This document shows positions 5,057-12,393 of a DNA stretch of 12,393 nucleotides, piece after piece (positions within the stretch are counted from its first letter, which is position 1; the number at the start of each line of letters is the position of its first letter). Location of the stretch: contig DFBM01000174.1 in NCBI GenBank assembly GCA_002366645.1, forward strand, positions 26,364 to 38,756, written 5' to 3'. Origin of the DNA: Rhodobacterales bacterium UBA3080 (GTDB taxonomy: Bacteria > Pseudomonadota > Alphaproteobacteria > Rhodobacterales > Rhodobacteraceae). The notes under the pieces are model-generated. The model saw nothing but the letters and a program-made list of their open reading frames with translations. It ran no database searches and was not told the DNA's origin. Made by a program: the position numbers and the translations under genes.

Positions 5057-6268
5057 ATGGACGGATCTAACGGCGAAATGCTGAGCACAGAAGAAAAAGT
5101 CCGGAATTTCTCGATCAACTTTGGCCCGCAGCACCCTGCGGCGCACGGCGTATTGCGTTTGGTTCTGGAACTCGACGGCGAAATCGTCGAGCGTGCCGAT
5201 CCGCACATTGGTTTGCTGCATCGTGGCACCGAGAAACTGATGGAAAGCCGGACATATCTGCAAAACCTGCCGTATTTTGATCGGCTGGATTATGTAGCAC
5301 CGATGAATCAGGAGCACGCTTGGTGCTTGGCGATTGAAAAGCTGACAGGCGTCGAAGTTCCGCGTCGCGCCAGCTTGATCCGCGTTCTGTATTCCGAGAT
5401 TGGCCGCATACTGAACCACTTGATGAACGTTGGTTCACAGGCTTTGGATGTTGGCGCGTTGACGCCGAACCTCTGGGGGTTCGATCAGCGTGAAACTTTA
5501 ATGACATTCTACGAACGTGCGTGCGGTGCCCGTTTGCACGCAAACTATTTCCGCCCCGGTGGCGTTCATCAGGACCTCCCTGAAAAGCTGATCGCAGACA
5601 TTCAGGCGTGGACCGAACAGTTTGAACCCTTCCTGACGGATTTTGAAGGCCTCTTGACCGAAAACCGGATTTTCAAGCAGCGCAACGTCGACATTGCGAT
5701 TGTTACTAAACAAGATGTTCTCGATTGGGGCATGAACGGCGTAATGGCGCGTTCGGCAGGTTTGGCTTGGGATTTGCGCCGCTCGCAGCCCTACGAGTGC
5801 TACGACGAGTTTGATTTCAAAATACCGGTTGGCAAGAATGGCGACTGTTACGACCGCTATCTGCTACGTTTGGAAGAGATGCGTGAAAGCATCAAAATCA
5901 TGCAACAGGCCATCGTTAAGCTTGGTGAATGCAAAGGTGAAGACGTTCTGGCCCGTGGTAAATTAACACCACCCAAACGTGCGGATATGAAAACCTCGAT
6001 GGAGTCTCTTATCCACCACTTTAAACTTTACACTGAAGGTTTCCATGTACCCGCCGGCGAGGTTTACGCCGCGGTCGAAGCTCCGAAGGGAGAGTTTGGA
6101 GTGTATTTGGTCTCGGACGGGTCGAACAAGCCGTATAAGGCGAAAATCCGAGCGCCCGGGTATATGCATCTGCAATCTGTCGATCACATCACCACAGGTC
6201 ATCAGTTGGCCGACGTTGCCGCGATTATCGGCACAATTGATATCGTTTTCGGGGAGATTGACCGTTAA
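5057..6268 (+). CDS. nuoD: NADH-quinone oxidoreductase subunit D (49 kDa)
   Basis: This 403-residue subunit forms most of the quinone-reduction chamber with NuoB and NuoH. The family blocks are clear: 'NFGPQHPAAHGVLR' (21-34), 'ADPHIGLLHRGTEKLMESR' (47-65) and 'YFDRLDYVAPMNQEHAW' (73-89). 'RPGGVHQDLP', 'DLRRSQPYECYDEFDF' and the ending 'IIGTIDIVFGEIDR' follow. H30 and Y79 lie where the quinone-headgroup His and Tyr are placed in structures of homologues (assigned by motif position). It evolved from a [NiFe]-hydrogenase large subunit but lacks the Ni-binding cysteines, as expected. It starts two bases after nuoC with AAGAAGGA upstream. Its stop overlaps the nuoE start (TAATG). Confidence 0.97.
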   Translation: MDGSNGEMLSTEEKVRNFSINFGPQHPAAHGVLRLVLELDGEIVERADPHIGLLHRGTEKLMESRTYLQNLPYFDRLDYVAPMNQEHAWCLAIEKLTGVEVPRRASLIRVLYSEIGRILNHLMNVGSQALDVGALTPNLWGFDQRETLMTFYERACGARLHANYFRPGGVHQDLPEKLIADIQAWTEQFEPFLTDFEGLLTENRIFKQRNVDIAIVTKQDVLDWGMNGVMARSAGLAWDLRRSQPYECYDEFDFKIPVGKNGDCYDRYLLRLEEMRESIKIMQQAIVKLGECKGEDVLARGKLTPPKRADMKTSMESLIHHFKLYTEGFHVPAGEVYAAVEAPKGEFGVYLVSDGSNKPYKAKIRAPGYMHLQSVDHITTGHQLADVAAIIGTIDIVFGEIDR

Positions 6269-7260
6269 TGCTACGCCGTTTGCACATAGAACAGCCTGAA
6301 AGTTTTGCATTTACCGCAGCTAATCAGGCTTGGGCCGAAGCCCAGCTAACCAAATTTCCCGAGGGGCGTCAGGCCTCAGGCGTGATCCCGCTATTGTGGC
6401 GCGCGCAAGAACAGGAAGGTTGGTTGTCCAAACCAGCAATCGAGTTCGTTGCCGACATGCTCGGCATGGCTTACATCCGTGTTCTGGAGGTGGCGACGTT
6501 TTACTTTATGTTCCAGCTTAAACCTGTTGGCTCGGTCGCGCATATCCAGATTTGCGGCACAACAAGTTGCATGATTATGGGATCGGACGATCTTATCGCG
6601 ATCTGCAAGGAAGTGATTTCCGAGAACCCGCATGAAATCAGCGCCGACGGGAATTTCAGCTGGGAAGAAGTCGAGTGTCTTGGCGCTTGTACAAACGCAC
6701 CAATGGCCCAGATCGGTAAAGACTATTACGAGGACCTGAACTCGTCCAACTTCCGCGACGTTCTAAAAGCTTTCGCTGACGGCAATGTCCCAAGACCGGG
6801 TCCACAAAACAGCCGGTTTGCGGCTGAACCACTTGGCGGTGTTACAAGCTTGCAAGATATGACGGGCGAAGACGTAAATGGTTCTGTAGCGCTTGCTGTT
6901 ACGCTCGGGGACACGGTTAAGCGCATTCAAGGTGACGAAGTACCTGTTCGACAGGCCGCGAAGCCTACGAGCCAGCCTGTTGCTGCAAAACCAACCCCTG
7001 AGGCCGACGGCCAAAAACCGGTTATGCTTGAAGGTCCTCGCGATGGTGGTGGCGACGATCTTAAGAAAATCAAAGGTGTGGGGCCCAAGCTAGAAGCTGA
7101 TCTAAATGCCAAGGGTGTTTGGCACTACGACCAGATTGCGAACTGGACTGCCGAAGAGGTGGTTTGGGCAGACGAACATCTCGTGCAATTTAAGGGCCGG
7201 GTAAGCCGCGACGACTGGGTTGGCCAAGCGAAAACACTGGCTGCGGGTGACGCGACCTAG
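6268..7260 (+). CDS. nuoE: NADH-quinone oxidoreductase subunit E with C-terminal HhH extension
   Basis: Residues 1 to about 173 are the normal 24-kDa subunit, which holds the [2Fe-2S] cluster N1a beside the FMN site of NuoF. The ligands are C96 and C101 in 'CGTTSC' and C137 and C141 in 'CLGAC'. After that the protein continues to 330 residues, about twice the length of a minimal NuoE. First comes a linker (about 174-262) rich in Ala, Pro, Gly and Lys. Then a compact domain at about 264-326 begins 'DDLKKIKGVGPKLEADLNAKG', a helix-hairpin-helix-like motif ('IKGVGPKLE'), and ends 'RVSRDDWVGQAKTLAAG'. Related Rhodobacteraceae have a similar tail, and the same module is fused to other proteins such as ribosomal L21 in alphaproteobacteria. 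Its function in complex I is unknown. The start overlaps the nuoD stop by one base. Confidence 0.95.
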   Translation: MLRRLHIEQPESFAFTAANQAWAEAQLTKFPEGRQASGVIPLLWRAQEQEGWLSKPAIEFVADMLGMAYIRVLEVATFYFMFQLKPVGSVAHIQICGTTSCMIMGSDDLIAICKEVISENPHEISADGNFSWEEVECLGACTNAPMAQIGKDYYEDLNSSNFRDVLKAFADGNVPRPGPQNSRFAAEPLGGVTSLQDMTGEDVNGSVALAVTLGDTVKRIQGDEVPVRQAAKPTSQPVAAKPTPEADGQKPVMLEGPRDGGGDDLKKIKGVGPKLEADLNAKGVWHYDQIANWTAEEVVWADEHLVQFKGRVSRDDWVGQAKTLAAGDAT

Positions 7261-7315
7261 TTTTGGAAGAAGGTAGATATAGGCGACGTTTTTTAACGCC
7301 GTTTAGGAGAGAGAG

Positions 7316-7534
7316 TTGAGCGATAAAACCAAACATCAGAAGGCACAGACGCGATTGGCTTCGATCGTGATCTTCGTGACGATGGTGGGATGGATGGCTT
7401 TCAGCTTTCTCGGTGGAAAATTGGGGTTGCCGCCGCGTTTCGCGCTTTTGGCAGACTTCGCGGCGATGGCGGCCTTTGCGTGGGCGCTAATCGTTTTGTT
7501 CAGGGTTTGGCGGCAACGTCAAGAAGGAGAGTAG
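7316..7534 (+). CDS. DUF5337-type small membrane protein inside the nuo operon
   Basis: This 72-residue protein has two transmembrane segments (about 14-33 and 42-63), a basic N-terminus ('MSDKTKHQKAQTRLAS') and a basic end ('FRVWRQRQEGE'), so both ends are probably cytoplasmic. It matches the pattern of DUF5337 proteins encoded between nuoE and nuoF in Rhodobacteraceae, where it has been listed as an unassigned reading frame of the nuo cluster. The start is a TTG at 7316 with a strong AGGAGA (7305-7310) five bases upstream. It follows a 55-base gap after nuoE that contains only a weak GGCG/CGCC hairpin (7282-7300). One base separates it from nuoF. An assembly or accessory role for complex I is inferred only from position. 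Confidence 0.82.
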   Translation: MSDKTKHQKAQTRLASIVIFVTMVGWMAFSFLGGKLGLPPRFALLADFAAMAAFAWALIVLFRVWRQRQEGE

Positions 7535-7535
7535 G

Positions 7536-8831
7536 ATGCTCGCAGATAAGGACCGTATTTTTACGAACCTTTACGGTATGCATGATCGTAGCCTTGCAGG
7601 CGCGCGCGCGCGTGGGCACTGGGACGGGACGGCTGGGTATATCCAGAACGGTCGCGACTGGGTTGTCGATCAGGTTAAGGCATCCGGCCTTCGTGGTCGC
7701 GGCGGCGCTGGTTTCCCTACCGGTCTGAAATGGTCGTTTATGCCCAAGGAATCGGATGGCCGTCCGTCCTATCTGGTGGTCAACGCCGACGAGTCAGAGC
7801 CTGGCACCTGCAAAGACCGTGAAATCATGCGCCACGATCCGCATACCTTGATCGAAGGTTGCCTGATTGCCGGTTTCGGAATGGGCGCACATGCAGGTTA
7901 TATCTACATCCGCGGTGAATTTATTCGTGAGCGCGAAGCCCTTCAGGCAGCGATTGATGAATGTTACGACGCAGGTCTACTTGGCAAAAATGCCGCCGGT
8001 TCGGGTTGGGATTTCGATCTATATCTGCATCACGGGGCAGGCGCCTATATCTGCGGCGAAGAAACCGCGCTTCTGGAAAGCCTTGAGGGCCGTAAGGGTA
8101 TGCCACGAATGAAGCCGCCATTCCCTGCGGGTGCCGGTCTGTACGGCGCACCGACTACGGTTAACAATGTTGAATCTATCGCTGTTGTACCTACGATCTT
8201 GCGTCGTGGTGCCGACTGGTTCACCTCGATGGGGCGTCCTAATAATCATGGCACCAAGCTTTTCGGCATCTCGGGTCACGTTAACAACCCGTGTGTCGTT
8301 GAAGAGGCGATGTCGATCTCGTTGGAGGAACTTCTTGATAAACATTGCGGCGGTGTTCGTGGTGGCTGGAAAAACCTAAAAGCTGTTATTCCGGGTGGTT
8401 CTTCGGTTCCACTTCTGCCCGCCGATATCGCCAAAGACGCAATCATGGATTTCGATTGGCTGCGTGAGCAACAGTCCGGTCTGGGCACCGCAGCGGTGAT
8501 AGTCATGGACCAGTCCACCGACGTTATCAAAGCGATCTGGCGGTTGGCGAAGTTTTATAAACACGAAAGCTGCGGTCAGTGTACGCCGTGCCGTGAAGGC
8601 ACAGGCTGGATGATGCGGGTTATGGACCGTCTAGTTACAGGCGAGGCCGAGCTTGAGGAAATCGATATGTTGCTATCCGTGACCAAACAGCTTGAGGGTC
8701 ACACGATCTGTGCGCTTGGCGATGCGGCTGCTTGGCCAATTCAAGGGTTGGTCCGGCATTTCCGTAACGAAATCGAAGACCGGATAAAATATCAGAAAAC
8801 GGGCCGCGTAAGCTCGATTGCGGCGGAGTAG
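7536..8831 (+). CDS. nuoF: NADH-quinone oxidoreductase subunit F (FMN, N3)
   Basis: This 431-residue subunit binds NADH and FMN and carries the [4Fe-4S] cluster N3. The Gly-rich nucleotide site 'GLRGRGGAGFPTGLKW' (51-66) and the acidic 'NADESEPGTCKDRE' (83-96) are present. A second conserved block, 'HHGAGAYICGEETALLESLEG' region (165-185), also matches. The N3 ligands are 'ESCGQCTPCREG' (C346, C349, C352) and C392 in 'HTICALGDAAAWP'. Length and motifs are normal for the 51-kDa family. AAGGAG (7524-7529) precedes the ATG, and the gene starts one base after the DUF5337 stop. It works directly with NuoE and NuoG. Confidence 0.98.
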   Translation: MLADKDRIFTNLYGMHDRSLAGARARGHWDGTAGYIQNGRDWVVDQVKASGLRGRGGAGFPTGLKWSFMPKESDGRPSYLVVNADESEPGTCKDREIMRHDPHTLIEGCLIAGFGMGAHAGYIYIRGEFIREREALQAAIDECYDAGLLGKNAAGSGWDFDLYLHHGAGAYICGEETALLESLEGRKGMPRMKPPFPAGAGLYGAPTTVNNVESIAVVPTILRRGADWFTSMGRPNNHGTKLFGISGHVNNPCVVEEAMSISLEELLDKHCGGVRGGWKNLKAVIPGGSSVPLLPADIAKDAIMDFDWLREQQSGLGTAAVIVMDQSTDVIKAIWRLAKFYKHESCGQCTPCREGTGWMMRVMDRLVTGEAELEEIDMLLSVTKQLEGHTICALGDAAAWPIQGLVRHFRNEIEDRIKYQKTGRVSSIAAE

Positions 8832-8835
8832 GGCG

Positions 8836-9003
8836 ATGAACTGTCAAACTTGCCTCTATTGGTGGCCTTTTACAGGTAAAAAAATCGTAAAACGCACTGA
8901 AACCGACCGCGAAACAGCAGTAAAAGGCGAATGTCGCAGATATCCCGTTTCCAGAGTTGGCCAATGGTGCGGCGAGTACAAAAATTTTGAGGCAAGTAAA
9001 TGA
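8836..9003 (+). CDS. 55-residue four-cysteine (zinc-ribbon-like) protein between nuoF and nuoG
   Basis: This very small basic protein reads 'MNCQTCLYWW' at its start, 'GECRRYPVS' in the middle and 'GQWCGEY' near the end. The four Cys at 3, 6, 33 and 45 form a CxxC plus two single Cys, which could bind one zinc or an Fe-S cluster. The CxxC-x-W, CRRYP and WCGEY pattern recurs in many small uncharacterised bacterial proteins. The ATG at 8836 is chosen over an in-frame TTG at 8818 inside nuoF because GGAG (8825-8828) lies seven bases upstream. The stop overlaps the nuoG start (ATGA), so translation is probably coupled to nuoG. Rhodobacter and Paracoccus nuo clusters also contain unassigned frames here. 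A role in Fe-S loading or assembly of NuoG is only a guess. Confidence 0.8.
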   Translation: MNCQTCLYWWPFTGKKIVKRTETDRETAVKGECRRYPVSRVGQWCGEYKNFEASK

Positions 9004-11003
9004 GCGACCTTAAAAAAATCATCATCGACGACCAAGAAGTCGAGGTCGATGGCGCTATGACCATCCTTCAGGCAGCGGAAGTAGTGGGCATCGAAATCCC
9101 GCGTTTCTGCTATCACGAACGTCTGACGATTGCCGGCAACTGCCGCATGTGTCTGGTCGAAGTTGTTGGTGGTCCACCCAAACCTGCCGCCTCCTGTGCC
9201 ATGCAAGTTCGTGATTTGCGTCCGGGCCCTGAGGGCCAACCGCCTGTTGTTAAAACAAAATCGCCGATGGTTAAAAAGGCTCGCGAAGGGGTCATGGAGT
9301 TTTTGCTTCTAAACCACCCGCTCGATTGCCCGATATGTGATCAGGGTGGCGAGTGTGACCTGCAAGATCAGGCTATGGCCTATGGTGTCGATTTCAGCCG
9401 GAGCCGCGAAGCGAAGCGTTCGGTAGAAGATCTGAACCTCGGACCACTCGTGTCAACGACTATGACGCGCTGTATTTCCTGTACTCGCTGTGTTCGGTTC
9501 ACAACTGAAGTCGCGGGAATGACGCTGATGGGTCAGACTGGGCGCGGCGAAGATGCTGAAATTACGACCTATCTGAACCAGACGCTCGAAAGCAATTTAC
9601 AGGGTAACATCATTGATTTGTGCCCTGTTGGTGCGCTGACTTCGAAGCCTTACGCGTTTTCGGCGCGGCCTTGGGAATTGAAGAAAACCGAAACGATCGA
9701 CGTAATGGACGCGCTTGGTTCCAACATCCGTGTAGATACCAAAGGTCGCGAAGTTATGCGGATCGTTCCCGTCAACCATGACGGTGTGAACGAGGAATGG
9801 ATTTCAGACAAAACCCGTTTTATCTGGGATGGGTTGCGTCGCCAACGTCTAGACAAACCTTATGTACGTAAAGACAGCAAACTTGCACCAGCTACTTGGG
9901 CGGAGGCTTTTGCCGCAATTGCGTCCGCTGTTGAGGGTAAAAAAGTTGCCGCGATCGCTGGTGATCTAGCGTCGACCGAAGCAATGTTTGCCCTGAAGGC
10001 TTTGACTAACGGCAATGTCGAGTGTCGTGTTGATGGCGCCTATCTTCCGGTAGGTGATCGCGGTGGGTACGTCGGGACAGCAACCATCGAGGATATCGAT
10101 AACGCGCAAATGATCCAGTTGATCGGCACCAACCCGCGAGACGAGGCGCCCGTTTTGAACGCCCGTATCCGAAAAGCATGGTTGAACGGCGCGCAGATTG
10201 GCCTTGTCGGAGAACAGGCCGATTTGACCTATGAATACGCGCACATCGGCAATGATCGCGCCGCGCTGCAAATGCTGGCCGACAAAGATGTTGGTCAGGC
10301 CAAAGATATGAATACTGTCGTGATCATCGGGCAGGGCGCACTGACTGGCAAAGATGGCGAGGCGGTTCTCGAGGCAGCGAAAAAGCTGACCGAGAACACG
10401 AATTCCAAGTTCATGGTGCTGCACACTGCAGCTGGCCGTGTTGGTGGCATGGATGTTGGATTCACGACCGAAGGTGGCATGATCAACGCGCTTGATAAGG
10501 CCGAAGTGATTTATAACCTTGGTGCAGACGAGCTGGATATTGATGCTGGTCCATTCGTTATCTACCAAGGTAGCCACGGCGATCGCGGGGCGCATCGCGC
10601 TGACGTTATTCTTCCTGCGGCCGCTTACACTGAGGAGTCCGGAATTTTTGTTAACACCGAAGGGCGCCCACAGTTGGCGCAACGTGCCGGTTTCGCGCCG
10701 GGCGATGCGCGGGAAAACTGGGCGATCCTTCGTGCGTTGTCTGCGGAATTGGGCAAAACCTTACCATATAATTCGCTCAACGAACTAAGGGCAGCGATGT
10801 TTACAGAGTTCCCGCATCTCGCCGCGATTGACGAGGTTCCGGTAAACGAGTGGAAGGCCGCCGCGCCAAAACCGCTCGGATCTGGCGCGTTTACGAATGC
10901 AGTTGCAAACTTTTATCAAACCAACCCGATTGCACGCGCTTCAAGCGTAATGGCGGAGCTAAGTCAAATGGCTACAAGCCAAAAACCAATGGCGGCGGAG
11001 TAA
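9000..11003 (+). CDS. nuoG: NADH-quinone oxidoreductase subunit G (N1b, N4, N5)
   Basis: This 667-residue subunit is the large electron-relay subunit of the NADH module. N1b [2Fe-2S] ligands are C37, C48, C51 and C66 ('PRFCYHE', 'GNCRMCLVEV', 'ASCAMQV'). N5 uses H106, C110, C113 and C119 ('HPLDCPICDQGGECDLQDQ'). N4 uses C158, C161 and C164 ('RCISCTRCVRF') with C208 ('DLCPVGAL'). The additional cluster N7 Cys motif seen in some bacteria is absent just after this region, as expected for alphaproteobacterial and mitochondrial 75-kDa subunits. The C-terminal two thirds are molybdopterin-oxidoreductase-like without cofactor ligands: 'VIYNLGADELDID', 'GDRGAHRADVILPAAAYTEESG'. The start overlaps the preceding small gene by four bases. 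Confidence 0.98.
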   Translation: MSDLKKIIIDDQEVEVDGAMTILQAAEVVGIEIPRFCYHERLTIAGNCRMCLVEVVGGPPKPAASCAMQVRDLRPGPEGQPPVVKTKSPMVKKAREGVMEFLLLNHPLDCPICDQGGECDLQDQAMAYGVDFSRSREAKRSVEDLNLGPLVSTTMTRCISCTRCVRFTTEVAGMTLMGQTGRGEDAEITTYLNQTLESNLQGNIIDLCPVGALTSKPYAFSARPWELKKTETIDVMDALGSNIRVDTKGREVMRIVPVNHDGVNEEWISDKTRFIWDGLRRQRLDKPYVRKDSKLAPATWAEAFAAIASAVEGKKVAAIAGDLASTEAMFALKALTNGNVECRVDGAYLPVGDRGGYVGTATIEDIDNAQMIQLIGTNPRDEAPVLNARIRKAWLNGAQIGLVGEQADLTYEYAHIGNDRAALQMLADKDVGQAKDMNTVVIIGQGALTGKDGEAVLEAAKKLTENTNSKFMVLHTAAGRVGGMDVGFTTEGGMINALDKAEVIYNLGADELDIDAGPFVIYQGSHGDRGAHRADVILPAAAYTEESGIFVNTEGRPQLAQRAGFAPGDARENWAILRALSAELGKTLPYNSLNELRAAMFTEFPHLAAIDEVPVNEWKAAAPKPLGSGAFTNAVANFYQTNPIARASSVMAELSQMATSQKPMAAE

Positions 11004-11007
11004 CGAT

Positions 11008-12048
11008 ATGGAATTTATGATCGATACATTCGGCCTCTACTTCGGAACATTTCTGGTCATTCTTGCCCAATGTCTGCTGGTAGTTGTCCTGATCCTCGTC
11101 GCGCTAGCGTTCCTTATGTACGGCGACCGGAAGATCTGGGCCGCTGTACAGATGCGCAAAGGTCCGAATATCGTTGGTGTGTTTGGTCTTTTACAGTCCT
11201 TCGCGGATTTCATCAAATATATCGCTAAAGAAGTCATCGTCCCGTCGGGCGCTGACAAAGTCGTCTTTTTCCTCGCGCCGATGATTACGTTCATCATGGC
11301 CGTGGTCGTTTGGGCCGTTATTCCGTTCAACGAAGGTTGGGTCGTTTCGGATATCAACGTTGGTATCCTCTATATCTTCGCGATTTCCTCTTTCGAGGTA
11401 TACGGCGTGATTATGGGTGGATGGGCGTCGAACTCGAAATACGCCTTCTTGGGGGCGTTGCGATCGGCGGCGCAGATGATTTCCTACGAAGTATCGATCG
11501 GTCTGATTATAGTCGGCGTACTTCTTTCGACCGGATCGTTGAATCTGTCGGATGTCGTTAGGGCACAGGATGGTAATTATGGCATGCTTAGCTGGTACTG
11601 GTTGCCGCATTTACCGATGGTTTGGCTGTTCTTCGTATCGGCCTTGGCTGAGACCAACCGCCCTCCGTTCGACCTTCCCGAAGCTGAATCCGAACTCGTA
11701 GCAGGCTATCAGGTCGAGTATTCCTCGACTCCGTTCCTGCTTTATATGATCGGCGAGCTGATGGCGCTGGTGTTCATGACCGCCATGATGACCATCCTGT
11801 TTTTCGGTGGCTGGTTGTCACCAATCCCGGGCCTACCAGACGGTATCTTGTGGTTCGTTGGTAAAATGGCCGTGTTCTTCTTCCTCTTCTCGATGGTGAA
11901 GGCTCTGGTTCCACGGTATCGCTACGATCAGTTGATGCGCCTTGGCTGGAAAGTCTTCCTGCCACTATCGCTCGGCTGGGTCGTGATTGTAGCTGCGTTC
12001 GCGCAATATGGTGTCCCGGGCTATGCCCGCTGGGCTGTGGGGGGCTGA
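11008..12048 (+). CDS. nuoH: NADH-quinone oxidoreductase subunit H
   Basis: This 346-residue membrane subunit (ND1 homologue) has about eight hydrophobic segments and connects the quinone chamber to the proton-pumping arm. Conserved loops are intact: 'YGDRKIWAAVQMRKGPN' (38-54), 'SAAQMISYEVSIGL' (153-166) and the acidic 'AETNRPPFDLPEAESELVAG' (214-233) followed by 'YQVEYSS'. The C-terminal 'RYRYDQLMRLGWKVFLP' block is also present. The Glu/Asp in the large loop are those thought to couple quinone reduction to proton movement. GGAG (10997-11000), overlapping the nuoG end, is seven bases before the ATG. The gene begins four bases after nuoG and ends four bases before nuoI. Confidence 0.98.
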   Translation: MEFMIDTFGLYFGTFLVILAQCLLVVVLILVALAFLMYGDRKIWAAVQMRKGPNIVGVFGLLQSFADFIKYIAKEVIVPSGADKVVFFLAPMITFIMAVVVWAVIPFNEGWVVSDINVGILYIFAISSFEVYGVIMGGWASNSKYAFLGALRSAAQMISYEVSIGLIIVGVLLSTGSLNLSDVVRAQDGNYGMLSWYWLPHLPMVWLFFVSALAETNRPPFDLPEAESELVAGYQVEYSSTPFLLYMIGELMALVFMTAMMTILFFGGWLSPIPGLPDGILWFVGKMAVFFFLFSMVKALVPRYRYDQLMRLGWKVFLPLSLGWVVIVAAFAQYGVPGYARWAVGG

Positions 12049-12052
12049 TCTG

Positions 12053-12393
12053 ATGGCTGTAACTCTAGACCGCGTAATCAAAAACTTCCTGCTTAAGGAT
12101 TTCCTGAGTGGTTTTGCTTTGGGGATGAAGTATTTCGTCAAACCCAAGTACACGATCAACTACCCGCACGAGAAGGGCGCGCTGAGTCCTCGTTTCCGTG
12201 GGGAGCATGCGTTGCGACGGTATCCGAACGGCGAAGAGCGTTGCATTGCCTGTAAATTGTGCGAAGCGATTTGCCCTGCGCAGGCGATCACGATTGATGC
12301 CGAACCGCGCGAAGACGGCTCTCGCCGGACTACGCGCTATGACATCGACATGACGAAATGCATTTACTGCGGTTTCTGTCAGGAAGCTTGTCC
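12053..12393 (+). CDS. nuoI: NADH-quinone oxidoreductase subunit I, 5' part only (N6a, N6b)
   Basis: The frame runs from ATG 12053 to the window end without a stop, giving 113 full codons of a protein normally about 160-165 residues long. It begins 'MAVTLDRVIKNFLLKDFLSG' and has the amphipathic 'FALGMKYFVKPKYTINYPHEKG' segment. Two ferredoxin-type motifs follow: C64, C67, C70 and C74 ('CIACKLCEAICP') and C103, C106, C109 and C113 ('CIYCGFCQEAC'). Together these bind two [4Fe-4S] clusters that bridge NuoG and NuoB. The last visible Cys is at the very edge, so the truncation comes from the window, not from mutation. It starts four bases after nuoH. The Shine-Dalgarno is poor: only a G-run at about 12038-12043. 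Confidence 0.96.
   Translation, partial: MAVTLDRVIKNFLLKDFLSGFALGMKYFVKPKYTINYPHEKGALSPRFRGEHALRRYPNGEERCIACKLCEAICPAQAITIDAEPREDGSRRTTRYDIDMTKCIYCGFCQEAC

Noticed and set aside
9966..10682. 238-codon minus-strand open frame opposite nuoG
   Set aside because: It is antisense to the well-conserved nuoG coding sequence, with no start signal and no protein-like domain.

Overview
The window looks like a chromosomal segment of an alphaproteobacterium, most probably a lower-GC marine member of the Rhodobacteraceae/Roseobacter group. This is inferred from three things: the nuo (complex I) gene order with extra small genes wedged between nuoE/nuoF and nuoF/nuoG, a NuoE with a long C-terminal helix-hairpin-helix tail, and a DUF5337 protein. 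These are familiar from Rhodobacter/Paracoccus-type nuo clusters. The genus cannot be fixed from sequence alone.

Layout. (1) 104-571, plus strand: a small secreted YbjN-family protein, ending at a candidate bidirectional terminator (591-623) shared with the convergent operon. (2) 3132-623, minus strand: a four-gene bufferin-type operon, bufA (DUF2282, exported Cys-rich precursor peptide), bufB (DUF692 / MNIO multinuclear iron oxidative enzyme), bufC (DUF2063 partner protein) and a DoxX-family membrane protein. A perfect 8-bp stem-loop sits between bufA and bufB. (3) 3133-3552: an AT-richer divergent intergenic region of about 420 bp. It holds a candidate ECF-sigma promoter for buf, candidate nuo promoters, a 10-bp direct repeat and two perfect dyads. 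(4) 3553-12393, plus strand: nuoA-B-C-D-E-(DUF5337)-F-(small CxxC protein)-G-H-I, tightly packed and mostly overlapping or separated by a few bases. nuoI is cut by the window end, and nuoJ-N would be expected beyond it.

How the genes work together. The nuo genes encode the NADH-dehydrogenase module (NuoE, F, G), the quinone-reducing connecting module (NuoB, C, D, I) and the first membrane subunits (NuoA, H) of proton-pumping NADH:quinone oxidoreductase. All Fe-S ligand motifs that can be checked are intact. In the buf operon, BufB and BufC are expected to oxidise Cys residues of the BufA precursor in the cytoplasm. The product is then exported to the periplasm as a copper-binding ribosomal peptide, and the DoxX protein may support redox or membrane steps.

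The most interesting parts are the bufferin locus with its unusual intercistronic hairpin and candidate stress promoter, and the two accessory small proteins plus the fused HhH tail inside the complex I operon. No tRNA, rRNA, CRISPR array, insertion sequence or phage feature was seen.
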